Of a stretch of 19,154 nucleotides of DNA, positions 1 through 6,799 are shown piece after piece. A program made the translations under genes and the position numbers. The notes under the pieces were generated by a model, which worked only from the letters and a program-made list of their open reading frames with translations, had not been told where the DNA came from and did not search any database. Location of the stretch: contig PIVQ01000067.1 of the NCBI GenBank assembly GCA_003354055.1, forward strand, positions 1-19,154, read 5' to 3'. The DNA is from Desulfobacteraceae bacterium (GTDB lineage Bacteria > Desulfobacterota > Desulfobacteria > Desulfobacterales > Desulfobacteraceae). Positions within the stretch are counted from its first letter, which is position 1; every line of letters begins with the position of its first letter.

Positions 1-33
1 TCGGCCAGCCGCTCCCACAAAAATCCGCCGAAA

Positions 34-576
34 CTACTTCTTAGCTTCGGAAGCAAATTTTTTGCCCTCCGTGAATTTTTGGGCGAAGTAGTCCTTCATT
101 GCAGCAGGATCGAAATTCAGAAGGGTTCCGCCAGCTTCGAAATGCTTAACAAAAACCTTGCCGATGGCGTAAGTGGCGCCACCGCCGAGAGCGCTCATGG
201 TGAGGGCGCCGGTGGTCCACCCGACGATGGGCACGACTTTCAAGAGGGAAAAGACGGCGGGCGTCATGGAGACGGGAAGGACGCCGCCAAGTAGACTTGC
301 GATAATGGATTTACCAACATTTTTGCGGAAAGGAACGTCGTAGAGCTTGGTAAGCCTTGCGACCATCTCCAGTTGAATGCTGCCAAGGCCCACCACGTCT
401 ACCAGGGGAATGGGTATCAGCCCCAACCCCACAGATGCAATCACCCGGTTCTTAATAATCCTGCTGGATTCTGCAAGTTTGTCAATTTCCACGATACTCT
501 CTTCAACCTTCTCTTCAACCTTCTCTTCAACTTTCTCTTCAAACTTTTCTTCAAACTTCTCTTTAACCTTTACCAT
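34..576 (-). CDS. DUF697-family membrane protein with repetitive coiled-coil N-terminus
   Basis: This 180-residue protein has two parts. Residues 1-33 are a highly charged, repetitive segment built from EEKV/EEKF units, predicted to form a coiled coil. Residues about 43-145 are the hydrophobic, glycine-rich DUF697 core, with the recognisable GLIPIPLVD stretch (51-60), a second hydrophobic block at 88-112 and a third at 114-140. The tail is polar and lysine-rich. DUF697 proteins are membrane-associated; many are fused to GTPases, but this one has no GTPase domain and the molecular role is unknown. The ATG is preceded by a good AGGAGG ribosome site at the right distance. The gene reads away from the left repeat element and lies outside the bracketed island. 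The 12-bp repeats encoding the N-terminus could change copy number without shifting frame. Confidence 0.78.
   Translation of the reverse strand: MVKVKEKFEEKFEEKVEEKVEEKVEESIVEIDKLAESSRIIKNRVIASVGLGLIPIPLVDVVGLGSIQLEMVARLTKLYDVPFRKNVGKSIIASLLGGVLPVSMTPAVFSLLKVVPIVGWTTGALTMSALGGGATYAIGKVFVKHFEAGGTLLNFDPAAMKDYFAQKFTEGKKFASEAKK
501..572. repeat. Six 12-bp tandem repeats in the start of the DUF697 gene
   Basis: On the + strand the unit is CTTCAACCTTCT or a close variant, repeated six times in register (501-512, 513-524, 525-536, 537-548, 549-560, 561-572). On the coding strand each unit gives four residues of the type E-E-K-V/F. Because the unit is a multiple of three, gain or loss of copies keeps the frame. 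Confidence 0.85.
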
Positions 577-710
577 ACTAACCTCCTGTGTTTTTTACTG
601 CTCGATGTTTGGTTTTTGAATCTATTTTTCCCAAAAATACATTCAACCCACGCTCATCCCTGCCGCTTCCACACCATTGCGCTTTTGTCAGAGATGCCCC
701 CCTTTTTAGG
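577..710 (-). promoter_or_regulatory. Leader and probable promoter region of the DUF697 gene
   Basis: This stretch holds no gene. On the - strand an AGGAGG ribosome site sits just before the DUF697 start. A weak sigma70-like pair (TTGAAT, 16 bp, TAGATT) lies further upstream, each hexamer matching 4 of 6 consensus bases. The promoter is tentative. Confidence 0.3.
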
Positions 711-858
711 CTTAGGAATCGTTACAAAACAACTTGATCTAAATACCCTGAAGGGCAGAAGCTTATTTCCAAAACCCCTTAAATGGGTATTTTTACAAAA
801 GACCCCAACTGAGTATTTTGAAAACAAAAGATCAAGTAATTTTGAAGCCGATCCTTAG
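711..858. repeat. MITE-like element, left copy (inverted relative to right copy)
   Basis: This 148-bp element begins CTTAGGAATCGTTACAAAAC and ends with the imperfect inverted complement of that start, so it has about 30-bp terminal inverted repeats (both arms read inward to ACTTGATCT). It matches the reverse complement of 11362-11468: the first 34 bp are identical, an internal 18-bp block (TTTCCAAAACCCCTTAAA) is identical, and the last ~45 bp differ at one internal base plus the final base. The left copy carries two extra internal segments of roughly 20 bp. It encodes no transposase. Its right end supplies the stop codon of the 58-residue gene at 855-1031, and its long stem could terminate transcription from that side. 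Confidence 0.85.
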
Positions 859-1031
859 GCCTTATCATTGCCAGGCCGCCGCCGGTCCGATGCCAACACT
901 AAACAAAGTCCAACAAGGGGAGTCAGAAGAAGTGATGCGAAGAAGTACCCCCAGAACCCTAATTTCCGATTAATACCCATCAACGCCACGATCACGCTCA
1001 ATACAATGATAATAAGAAGTGGCCCCATCAT
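855..1031 (-). CDS. 58-residue membrane protein of the RKxGFWGxFFxSLLLTP type
   Basis: This small gene encodes M-M-G-P followed by a hydrophobic helix (residues 3-20), a conserved-looking block NRKLGFWGYFFASLLLTPLV (21-40), a second hydrophobic stretch and a basic tail (DRRRPGNDKA). The pattern of an Arg-Lys pair, GFWG, FF.SLLL and TP is one I associate with a widespread family of tiny two-helix bacterial membrane proteins of unknown function. A strong GGAGG site lies 7 nt before the first ATG. That ATG overlaps the TGA stop of the SPFH gene (ATGA), so the two are probably translationally coupled. The stop TAA (855-857) lies inside the terminal repeat of the left MITE-like element, so the present C-terminus may have been set by that insertion. 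Confidence 0.75.
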   Translation of the reverse strand: MMGPLLIIIVLSVIVALMGINRKLGFWGYFFASLLLTPLVGLCLVLASDRRRPGNDKA

Positions 1032-2122
1032 TCTATTACCTCCGTTTGCTGCACCGGTTTGAAAACCGCCGGATATTTATTTTTGTCACGATGTGACTTG
1101 CCTCTATTGTCTATTGGGAGGGGCATTTGTTCTCTCCCGGTATTCCCCTGATCAATAGCGAACGGATCAACAGCGGGCGTTCTTGGTTCCGGGGCAGGGT
1201 CAGCCTGATCCGGCGTCTCACTTTGCAAGTCCTTGGAACCATGCTCCGATTCCGCCAGGGGGAGGGGCACCGATGGGTTAAGGGTGCCTTCCGCGTTGAA
1301 GATGATCGGCAGTCCCCCCTCGCCGGAACCCACTACGATGACCTTGCTGTTAGGAGACTTGGCCAACTCAAGGGTGGCCATGATCCCCTTCCATTTTAAA
1401 AGGTTAGGAGAAAGGCTCTCCGATACGATATTCTGGTACTGGCGAATGCCGATGGCCTCATTCTTTTTTCGGATAATCTCGGCTTTCGCCTTCTTGATCT
1501 TGTACTGGTACTCCAGATATTGCTGCTGCTGGCGTAGTTTCGCCTCGATGGCCGTGTTGATGAGGGCAGGCAACTTGATGTTTTTCACAATCAGGGCGTC
1601 GTAGATAATTGGGATGCGTCCCGTCTCCTCAATCGCCTCAACGAGCAGTTTGTCTTGAATCAAGTGCCGTGCCGTAGTGTAGAGTTGTTCCGGAAGATAT
1701 TCTCCCACGACCTCCCTAACCGAGGAGATGGTCGCGGGGATGATGATCTTCCGTTCGAAATCCGGCCCTACCCTCTGGTGAAGAATCGGTGTTTTTTCCT
1801 TGTCTAAATAATAGCGCACGGAAACATTCACCTCAATGGTGAGTCCGTTCTGACTCAGAACGTTGACCACCTGCTTCATCTCCTGGATTCGGACATTGTA
1901 AATATACATGTCATTCCACGGCCAAATGATATTGAGGCCCTCAGTATAGACCCTGTCAGTAACCGTCCCTTTGTCGAAGATGCGCCTGAAAAGAACACCC
2001 GTTTGTCCAGGATAAATGGTAATGAAGATCATATCCCAGAAGAACAGAACAAGAAACAACAGAATCAGCAGTACGGTGATGATCGGTCCAACATTATTCC
2101 TGACAAATTGCTTAATCCTCAT
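1028..2122 (-). CDS. SPFH/prohibitin-family membrane protein
   Basis: The 364-residue protein has a short basic N-terminus, one transmembrane helix (about 12-36) and then an SPFH (stomatin/prohibitin) domain, seen in IYPGQTGVLFRR (36-47), GLNIIWPWND (62-71) and the alternating strand LTIEVNVSVRYYL (94-106). A charged coiled coil covers about 190-230. The tail from about 275 is rich in Pro, Asp and Glu and probably disordered. SPFH proteins assemble into large membrane-anchored rings that scaffold proteases or membrane microdomains; no partner protease (FtsH, NfeD) is in the window. The start has an AAAGG-type ribosome site about 9 nt upstream. It follows the Cys-rich protein gene by 46 bp and overlaps the 58-residue gene downstream, so these three form one leftward unit. 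The family call is firm, the role is not. Confidence 0.88.
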   Translation of the reverse strand: MRIKQFVRNNVGPIITVLLILLFLVLFFWDMIFITIYPGQTGVLFRRIFDKGTVTDRVYTEGLNIIWPWNDMYIYNVRIQEMKQVVNVLSQNGLTIEVNVSVRYYLDKEKTPILHQRVGPDFERKIIIPATISSVREVVGEYLPEQLYTTARHLIQDKLLVEAIEETGRIPIIYDALIVKNIKLPALINTAIEAKLRQQQQYLEYQYKIKKAKAEIIRKKNEAIGIRQYQNIVSESLSPNLLKWKGIMATLELAKSPNSKVIVVGSGEGGLPIIFNAEGTLNPSVPLPLAESEHGSKDLQSETPDQADPAPEPRTPAVDPFAIDQGNTGREQMPLPIDNRGKSHRDKNKYPAVFKPVQQTEVIE

Positions 2123-2168
2123 CTATATAACCTTTTAGAAGGTATCCTGGCAATAGTGTGTTTATGGT

Positions 2169-2651
2169 TCATTCAGTTCCGCGCCAGTAGCGGTCCAGGC
2201 ATGCTTCGATACATTGGACCTCCTTCACGGCGCATTCCGACCCGTCATTTGCCTCATTTGATTCTTCCCCTCGACACATGGAGTAGGCCAGAGGGCACTC
2301 CTGAACACAGAGCACGAATTTGCCCATGCTGGGGGAGGACTTGATATTCTTCCGCGCTAATACAAGAATATCGGTCAAATACTGTTTCCTGCATATTTTC
2401 AGGCGCATGGAAAGGTTGGACAGGCCCTCATAGCAGTCGTTTCTGGCATTCACCTCGGCCTTAAGTTCCCTTTCAAGTTCGGACAGCTCAACCCCTTGAA
2501 TCATTTCGTAGCCCATCACCATTCGCTCATAGAAATCCCAAGCGCTCTTTTCCTTCTGAAAGGGGTTCGTAAGCGCGAAGAAAAGGGTTGCTGCCGCCAG
2601 GAGCGCTGTCGCCATCTTCCAGCTGATTTTCGAATTAATACGCAATGCCAT
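2169..2651 (-). CDS. Membrane-anchored or secreted Cys-rich small protein (unrecognised)
   Basis: I do not recognise this 160-residue protein. A basic N-terminus and hydrophobic segment (about 12-29) form a signal anchor or signal peptide, placing the rest outside the cytoplasm. A charged helix follows (about 35-72). Eight cysteines lie at 73, 87, 115, 119, 126, 140, 147 and 151. The last six have mirror-symmetric spacing, C-x3-C-x6-C-x13-C-x6-C-x3-C, as expected for two antiparallel helices stapled by three nested disulfides (115-151, 119-147, 126-140), similar in logic to alpha-hairpinin folds. An AAGGG ribosome site precedes the ATG by 5 nt. It is the first gene of a unit with the SPFH and 58-residue genes. 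A truncated copy of its first third lies at 5654-5761. Confidence 0.72.
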   Translation of the reverse strand: MALRINSKISWKMATALLAAATLFFALTNPFQKEKSAWDFYERMVMGYEMIQGVELSELERELKAEVNARNDCYEGLSNLSMRLKICRKQYLTDILVLARKNIKSSPSMGKFVLCVQECPLAYSMCRGEESNEANDGSECAVKEVQCIEACLDRYWRGTE

Positions 2652-2764
2652 TGGAGCCCTTATTTTCAGAGGAAATGCTCCTTATTACCCGGTCGAAGAG
2701 AGGGAAATATCTGCCGTTGTGCGAAATAGCCATAGTGGTCTTGCCCTCTGCTTATAGAGCTTTT

Positions 2765-2792
2765 CTAATAAACCCCAGCTTTTCCTTAACAA
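2765..2792 (-). promoter_or_regulatory. Candidate sigma70 promoter for the Cys-protein/SPFH unit
   Basis: On the - strand TTGTTA (2792-2787) and TATTAG (2770-2765) are separated by 16 bp, directly after the terminator of the TolC-like gene. Each hexamer matches 4 of 6 consensus bases. Position makes it plausible; sequence alone is weak. Confidence 0.3.
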
Positions 2793-2821
2793 AAAAACGT
2801 GTTGATAACAACGTTAAAAAA
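2791..2821. terminator. Intrinsic terminator after the TolC-like gene
   Basis: On the - strand AACGTTGTT, a 3-nt loop and AACACGTT pair with one bulged T and run straight into seven T residues. A run of A/T flanks the other side too, so it may work in both directions. It lies 36-66 bp downstream of the TolC-like stop codon and separates the AT-rich pair from the Cys-protein/SPFH unit. Confidence 0.6.
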
Positions 2822-2856
2822 GTATCTATTCAAATTTCCTTGTATTCCCGTTCGCT

Positions 2857-4221
2857 TTAAATACCTTCTGTTTTTTCAACTTCTTCCCAGAATGTGCCCA
2901 TTATAAGGTGAGCATTTGTTTTGTTTTCAACGATACTTACTGCTGCGTCATTAATTGTCTCAACTGAATTTACAAACGCAGAAGTGTACTCAATCGTTTT
3001 ATTAATGTCCGAATAATTAAAACGATCGTTTTGGACAATTTTTCTAAACTTTATAAGCGATCTTCGGAAGTTTTCAATCGCAATTGCAAATTGTTTTTGT
3101 AAAGAATCTACTTGTCGATATATGTTTCTCAGTCCACTTTGATCCTTTCTCAATGCTTCTCTTCTGGCATATTCTTTAGATCGTACTGTGTGGTTGCTGG
3201 CTTGGTATTCGTGGACACTTCCCGCTCCTAATACCCAGGTGAAATTCAGCATAACCTCGTCCTCTGATGTATCTGTACCGTCCGTCTCCGTGTCCGTAAA
3301 AGTATAATCAAGTGAGACCGTCGGAAGTAGTTTACTTGCACTTATTGATTGTCTGTTTTCTTTTGCCGCTAAAATATCTAAATTTGAAGTTTTATTAGAA
3401 GCTCCTTTTTCAAGTGCAATTTTATAAGCCTTTTCTGCGGAATCCGGTAACGAGAAAAAATTCTGTAATTTCTTACTTAAATTTTTCCCATAACTTTTGG
3501 AATCATATCTGTCATCTGTTAAGTTTTCCAAAAATCCCTCCCAGCTTGCATTATGTTTATCAAGCTTGAAATCATCATCAAGTTCTCTATTGATAAGAAG
3601 GAAATATGAATCGTGTAAATTATTAATACGTTGTTCTAACTGGTTGGCCTTAACCAGATTAGAGCCCTTTGATAATTCTATCCTTGTTTTGATCTCTTCT
3701 TTTCTCTCTATTGATAATTCAGAGTTATCAAGTTTCTTAAGAATTTTATCCAAGAAAAGATTTGTATTTTTTATAACCAAAATAGCAGTTAGATAGCTAC
3801 TACGTTTTTCTAGAATATTTAATATCTCATTGGCCTTTGATTGTTTTAAAAGATTGAGCCGTTCTTCTACAGAATCTCTTGTGTATTTTAAACCTCGTGC
3901 TATGAAAAAAGAAGTGAGATTTAAAGATGCTCCAGCAACTATGACATCAACGTCTGTTTCAGTGTTTACTCCACTAGTCTCTTCATCGATAGTGCCTGAA
4001 CTGAATGTTGAATTGAAATTCAACATACTATAAAGAGTACTTTTATAAGTGTAATCAAGTGACTTGACGTTTTCATCGAGAGACAAGATCCCCGGATAGG
4101 TCTTAGTTACTTCAGTCATGGCTTTTTTTGTTGACGATTGGTTGTCAATGGTTTCGGCAAGTGCATTCCCTATTAAGAAAATGATTCCTATAATTATCAA
4201 TGAAATTTTTAGTCTTAACAT
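2857..4221 (-). CDS. TolC-family outer-membrane channel-like protein
   Basis: The 454-residue protein starts with a clear signal peptide (1-22, hydrophobic core, cleavage after NALA). The mature part has the outer-membrane efflux protein layout: two repeats (about 40-240 and 260-445), each with a beta strand hairpin of alternating polar and hydrophobic residues (around LDYTYKSTLYSMLNFNS and VSLDYTFTDTETDG) and long charged helices. The second repeat contains the typical N..ILAAKENRQSISASKLLPTVSLDY-like entry into the strands. Length fits the family. A strong AAGGAGA ribosome site precedes the ATG. No periplasmic adaptor or inner-membrane pump is nearby, so it must work with unlinked partners or in another role. 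Base composition is much more AT-rich than the SPFH and substrate-binding genes on either side, suggesting transfer along with the glycosyltransferase upstream. Confidence 0.83.
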   Translation of the reverse strand: MLRLKISLIIIGIIFLIGNALAETIDNQSSTKKAMTEVTKTYPGILSLDENVKSLDYTYKSTLYSMLNFNSTFSSGTIDEETSGVNTETDVDVIVAGASLNLTSFFIARGLKYTRDSVEERLNLLKQSKANEILNILEKRSSYLTAILVIKNTNLFLDKILKKLDNSELSIERKEEIKTRIELSKGSNLVKANQLEQRINNLHDSYFLLINRELDDDFKLDKHNASWEGFLENLTDDRYDSKSYGKNLSKKLQNFFSLPDSAEKAYKIALEKGASNKTSNLDILAAKENRQSISASKLLPTVSLDYTFTDTETDGTDTSEDEVMLNFTWVLGAGSVHEYQASNHTVRSKEYARREALRKDQSGLRNIYRQVDSLQKQFAIAIENFRRSLIKFRKIVQNDRFNYSDINKTIEYTSAFVNSVETINDAAVSIVENKTNAHLIMGTFWEEVEKTEGI

Positions 4222-4342
4222 ATTTATCTCCTTGATACCTTTACACGACTATAGTGATTTTCCTGGCTCATATCTATAAGCCAACTTTTTACTCGCTTCT
4301 TCTATAAAACCTCATGACTACAGCATATCCTTCGGCGTTTTT

Positions 4343-5644
4343 CTAAATAAATTCTTCGATCAGTTTAACACTTCTATTTTCACTCTCTCTTTGTTTAAAT
4401 ATTCTGGACATTTCCAGGGCTTTTTCTCCAAAACTACGCTCATTTTCCATTCTTTTGATAAGTGAAAATAATTTTCTGTTATTTATACTTTTCAATTTTT
4501 CACTCAAACCGACTCCATGGTAGGCGACTCGCGCGGCATTACCGAATTGATCCCTGAGAAATGGTAAAGAAATCATCGGAACGCCATAATAAAGGCACTC
4601 TTTGACCGTCCCAAGCCCGCCATGGTTGATCATATAAGAACAAGTTTGAAGTATTTGCGCCTGTGACACCCAGTTATAAACCGATATATTTTTACCTTGA
4701 TGACATTCATTCCGATTAAGATAGTTGCCTAGTGCAATCACAAGATGCCAATCTGGTTTTTTTAGAAAAATATCTATTAGTCCATTCAAAAACTTGGTGC
4801 TATTCTTAAACTGAAAACTCTGGGAACCCAGGGAACAAAACACCACGTTTTCTTTCCCTTCCAACTCGAACAAAACATTGTTATCATTATTATTAAACGC
4901 AATCAGCGGTTCAACATAATACAGATTTCTTTTATCGTTTCTCGGAAAATCGAATTCCTCTGGACACAACACCAAATGCGGCAACTTAACCATAGGATTA
5001 AATATGGTATTGAAGTCTATATCTTCTATATTAAAATTACAATCTGAAGCCAGAGATCGAACATTCTTTCGATGATCCTCTCCCGTCATTATCATTCCCA
5101 TCAATCTGAACAACATATTGGAAATGTTAATTGCCTTCCATCCGAGAGCTATTTGCTTTCTCTTTTTCATTGAACCGTCCGGAACAATCATTTTAGTTCC
5201 AGGTGGTACCTTCGCATCCTTATGATGAGGCATTAAAACACTACACATGACCGTAGGTATCTCATTCCGGTTTGCCACAAAAGCTAACTCGGGTAGCAGA
5301 CTATCAATAATGATACAATCCAAGGAGAGATTGCGGAGTATCGAATCGATCTGTTTATCTGAATAATACGTTAACAGCTTATTTAAAATTAAAGCCCATT
5401 CTTTGACAAGACGAAAAAAGCCTAAAGTTTGAATCCTTGGGAATTCTTTTATCATAAAATTTTTCGGAAACACATCCTGAAGGAAGATAACACATTCAAA
5501 TCCTCTTACCCTGATGGTTTCGCTCATATCGGCAATACCGAGATAAACCACATCGTGCCCGGCTTCCTTTAATTTGCTCGCTAATCCAAAGGTCGCAAAT
5601 ACATGCCCCTCTTCAAAATATGATGCTATTCCAATGCGTGCCAT
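4343..5644 (-). CDS. GT1 (MGT/UGT-like) glycosyltransferase
   Basis: The 433-residue protein is a GT-B fold glycosyltransferase of the UDP-glucuronosyl/macrolide (MGT) type. The N-terminal Rossmann domain opens with RIGIASYFEEGHVFATFGLA, with His14 in the place of the GT1 catalytic histidine. The C-terminal donor-binding domain carries VVFCSLGSQ (267-275), the W-V-S-Q-A-Q-I-L segment (325-332), HGGLGTVKECLYYGVP (341-356) and the terminal DQFGNA (365-370) that contacts the sugar in this family. No signal peptide is present, so it acts in the cytoplasm, probably glycosylating a lipid or small molecule; donor and acceptor cannot be read. The start has a GGGGG site 5 nt upstream. It is AT-rich like the TolC-like gene 121 bp downstream, and both probably share a transcript. 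Confidence 0.87.
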   Translation of the reverse strand: MARIGIASYFEEGHVFATFGLASKLKEAGHDVVYLGIADMSETIRVRGFECVIFLQDVFPKNFMIKEFPRIQTLGFFRLVKEWALILNKLLTYYSDKQIDSILRNLSLDCIIIDSLLPELAFVANRNEIPTVMCSVLMPHHKDAKVPPGTKMIVPDGSMKKRKQIALGWKAINISNMLFRLMGMIMTGEDHRKNVRSLASDCNFNIEDIDFNTIFNPMVKLPHLVLCPEEFDFPRNDKRNLYYVEPLIAFNNNDNNVLFELEGKENVVFCSLGSQSFQFKNSTKFLNGLIDIFLKKPDWHLVIALGNYLNRNECHQGKNISVYNWVSQAQILQTCSYMINHGGLGTVKECLYYGVPMISLPFLRDQFGNAARVAYHGVGLSEKLKSINNRKLFSLIKRMENERSFGEKALEMSRIFKQRESENRSVKLIEEFI

Positions 5645-5653
5645 GACCGCCCC

Positions 5654-5761
5654 CTAGAACAACTCCTGATTTGTCATCGCCTGAAAAGAGTTCGTTAGCG
5701 AAAGTAAAAGGGTCCCTGCCGCCATCTTCAGGCTGTTTTCCGATAAAATTTTTTTTACCAA
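5654..5761 (-). pseudogene. Truncated paralogue of the Cys-rich protein (N-terminal fragment)
   Basis: A 35-codon open frame runs from a possible TTG start, 9 nt after the SBP1 stop, to a TAG 9 nt before the glycosyltransferase start. Its product (ending KMAAGTLLLSLTNSFQA then MTNQELF) aligns with the first third of the Cys-rich protein (KMATALLAAATLFFALTNPFQ). DNA at 5681-5741 matches 2556-2632 closely apart from one in-frame 12-bp gap. All cysteines are missing. It may be a dead fragment, or now serve as a leader coupled to the glycosyltransferase. Confidence 0.6.
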
Positions 5762-5770
5762 TTACGATTT

Positions 5771-6799
5771 TTAATTTCTGACTTCTTCAAAATCCTGGTA
5801 AATTGCATCCGCAGCCCCGAGAAGATTCAGGGGCGGCGTGAATCCGACCACAGCAGCGGCTTTAAGATTAAAGGAAATTAAAAAGTGGCGCCCTACGTCC
5901 ATGGGTAGTTGGGCCGGGGGGGTGCCCCTGAAGATCTTTACCGCATAACTTGCGCATTGTTTTCCAAACTCGAATTTATTTCTGTCCAACCCCAGAACGA
6001 GCCCCTTTTTTATGTAAACGGGGTCTCCTGCGCTGAGGACACGGTATTTTTTGAATCCGTTCAGAAACAAATCAAAGTTGTTAACGAAGCTCTTGGACGG
6101 CTGAACGAAAAAGACATCTACACGGGGAAGAAGGTTGTCGAGCTTTTCCGATATCAGTCTCCGGACCTCTTTATCGGGGATATTTTCGCCTTTCCCGTCT
6201 TTCAATGGAAAACCATCGTAGATAAACTTCGTACCCAGGTTCTTTGAAATCAGCTTCATCTGTGCGACGGCGCCCTCATGGCTGGGGGAGCCTACAAGAT
6301 AGAGCATGCCGATTTTTTTGAATGGGATCAGATGATGAAGCATATCGATCCCCTTACCAAGATACTTTGGGGTCTCTACGCCGGTAACGTTGGTGCCTGA
6401 ACTCTTCCAGTCCTTGATGATGTTAGAGTACTCGGGAGCCCCCAGGTCCGTGAAGACGATAGGAATATCATCGATCACCTCCATGGTCATCCGTGTGGCC
6501 CGTGTCCCCAGTGTAAAAATCAAATCAGCTCCTTTTTTCTCCTTGATCTCAAGGATCTTCTTTTCCAGCAACTTGAGGTCGCTTTTGGCGTCGAAGCGTT
6601 CCACCTCTATATTCCCCGAGTAGTCACTCTCCTCAATCCCCTTTATAAACCCTCGGAATGAACGTTCGTAAGGGGCAAAGGTCTGATGCTGGATAGCCAG
6701 TATCTTTTTAGGGGCCTCCGATTCCGTCTTGGCGAGAGGCAGGGAGACCGGCAGTAAGATCAAAGCGATTAATACGATCAGGAGTACCTTTATTCTCAT
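5771..6799 (-). CDS. ABC_sub_bind-type periplasmic substrate-binding protein (SBP1)
   Basis: The protein is 342 residues from the chosen start: signal peptide (about 1-22, ending LPLA), then a two-lobe type I periplasmic binding fold of the ABC_sub_bind class. Visible blocks are LAIQHQTFAPYERSFRGF, ADLIFTLGT, IPIVFTDLGAPE, GVETPKYLGKGIDMLHHL, GMLYLVGSPSHEGA, RVDVFFVQPS and SAGDPVYIKKGLVLGL. The family binds small ligands such as amino acids for ABC importers, but no permease or ATPase gene is in the window, so a sensory role is possible. I place the start at 6799, where AGAGG lies 7 nt upstream and a signal peptide begins at once; an in-frame ATG at 6859 would add 20 non-hydrophobic residues. 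It is clearly paralogous to the product of 10344-11354 on the other strand, by eye near half identical. Confidence 0.87.
   Translation of the reverse strand: MRIKVLLIVLIALILLPVSLPLAKTESEAPKKILAIQHQTFAPYERSFRGFIKGIEESDYSGNIEVERFDAKSDLKLLEKKILEIKEKKGADLIFTLGTRATRMTMEVIDDIPIVFTDLGAPEYSNIIKDWKSSGTNVTGVETPKYLGKGIDMLHHLIPFKKIGMLYLVGSPSHEGAVAQMKLISKNLGTKFIYDGFPLKDGKGENIPDKEVRRLISEKLDNLLPRVDVFFVQPSKSFVNNFDLFLNGFKKYRVLSAGDPVYIKKGLVLGLDRNKFEFGKQCASYAVKIFRGTPPAQLPMDVGRHFLISFNLKAAAVVGFTPPLNLLGAADAIYQDFEEVRN

Noticed and set aside
373..858. 161-codon open frame (+) with a hydrophobic, Phe/Leu-rich product
   Set aside because: It is antisense to the DUF697 gene; the FNLLFN pattern is the reverse reading of the 12-bp repeats, and it runs on into the repeat element.
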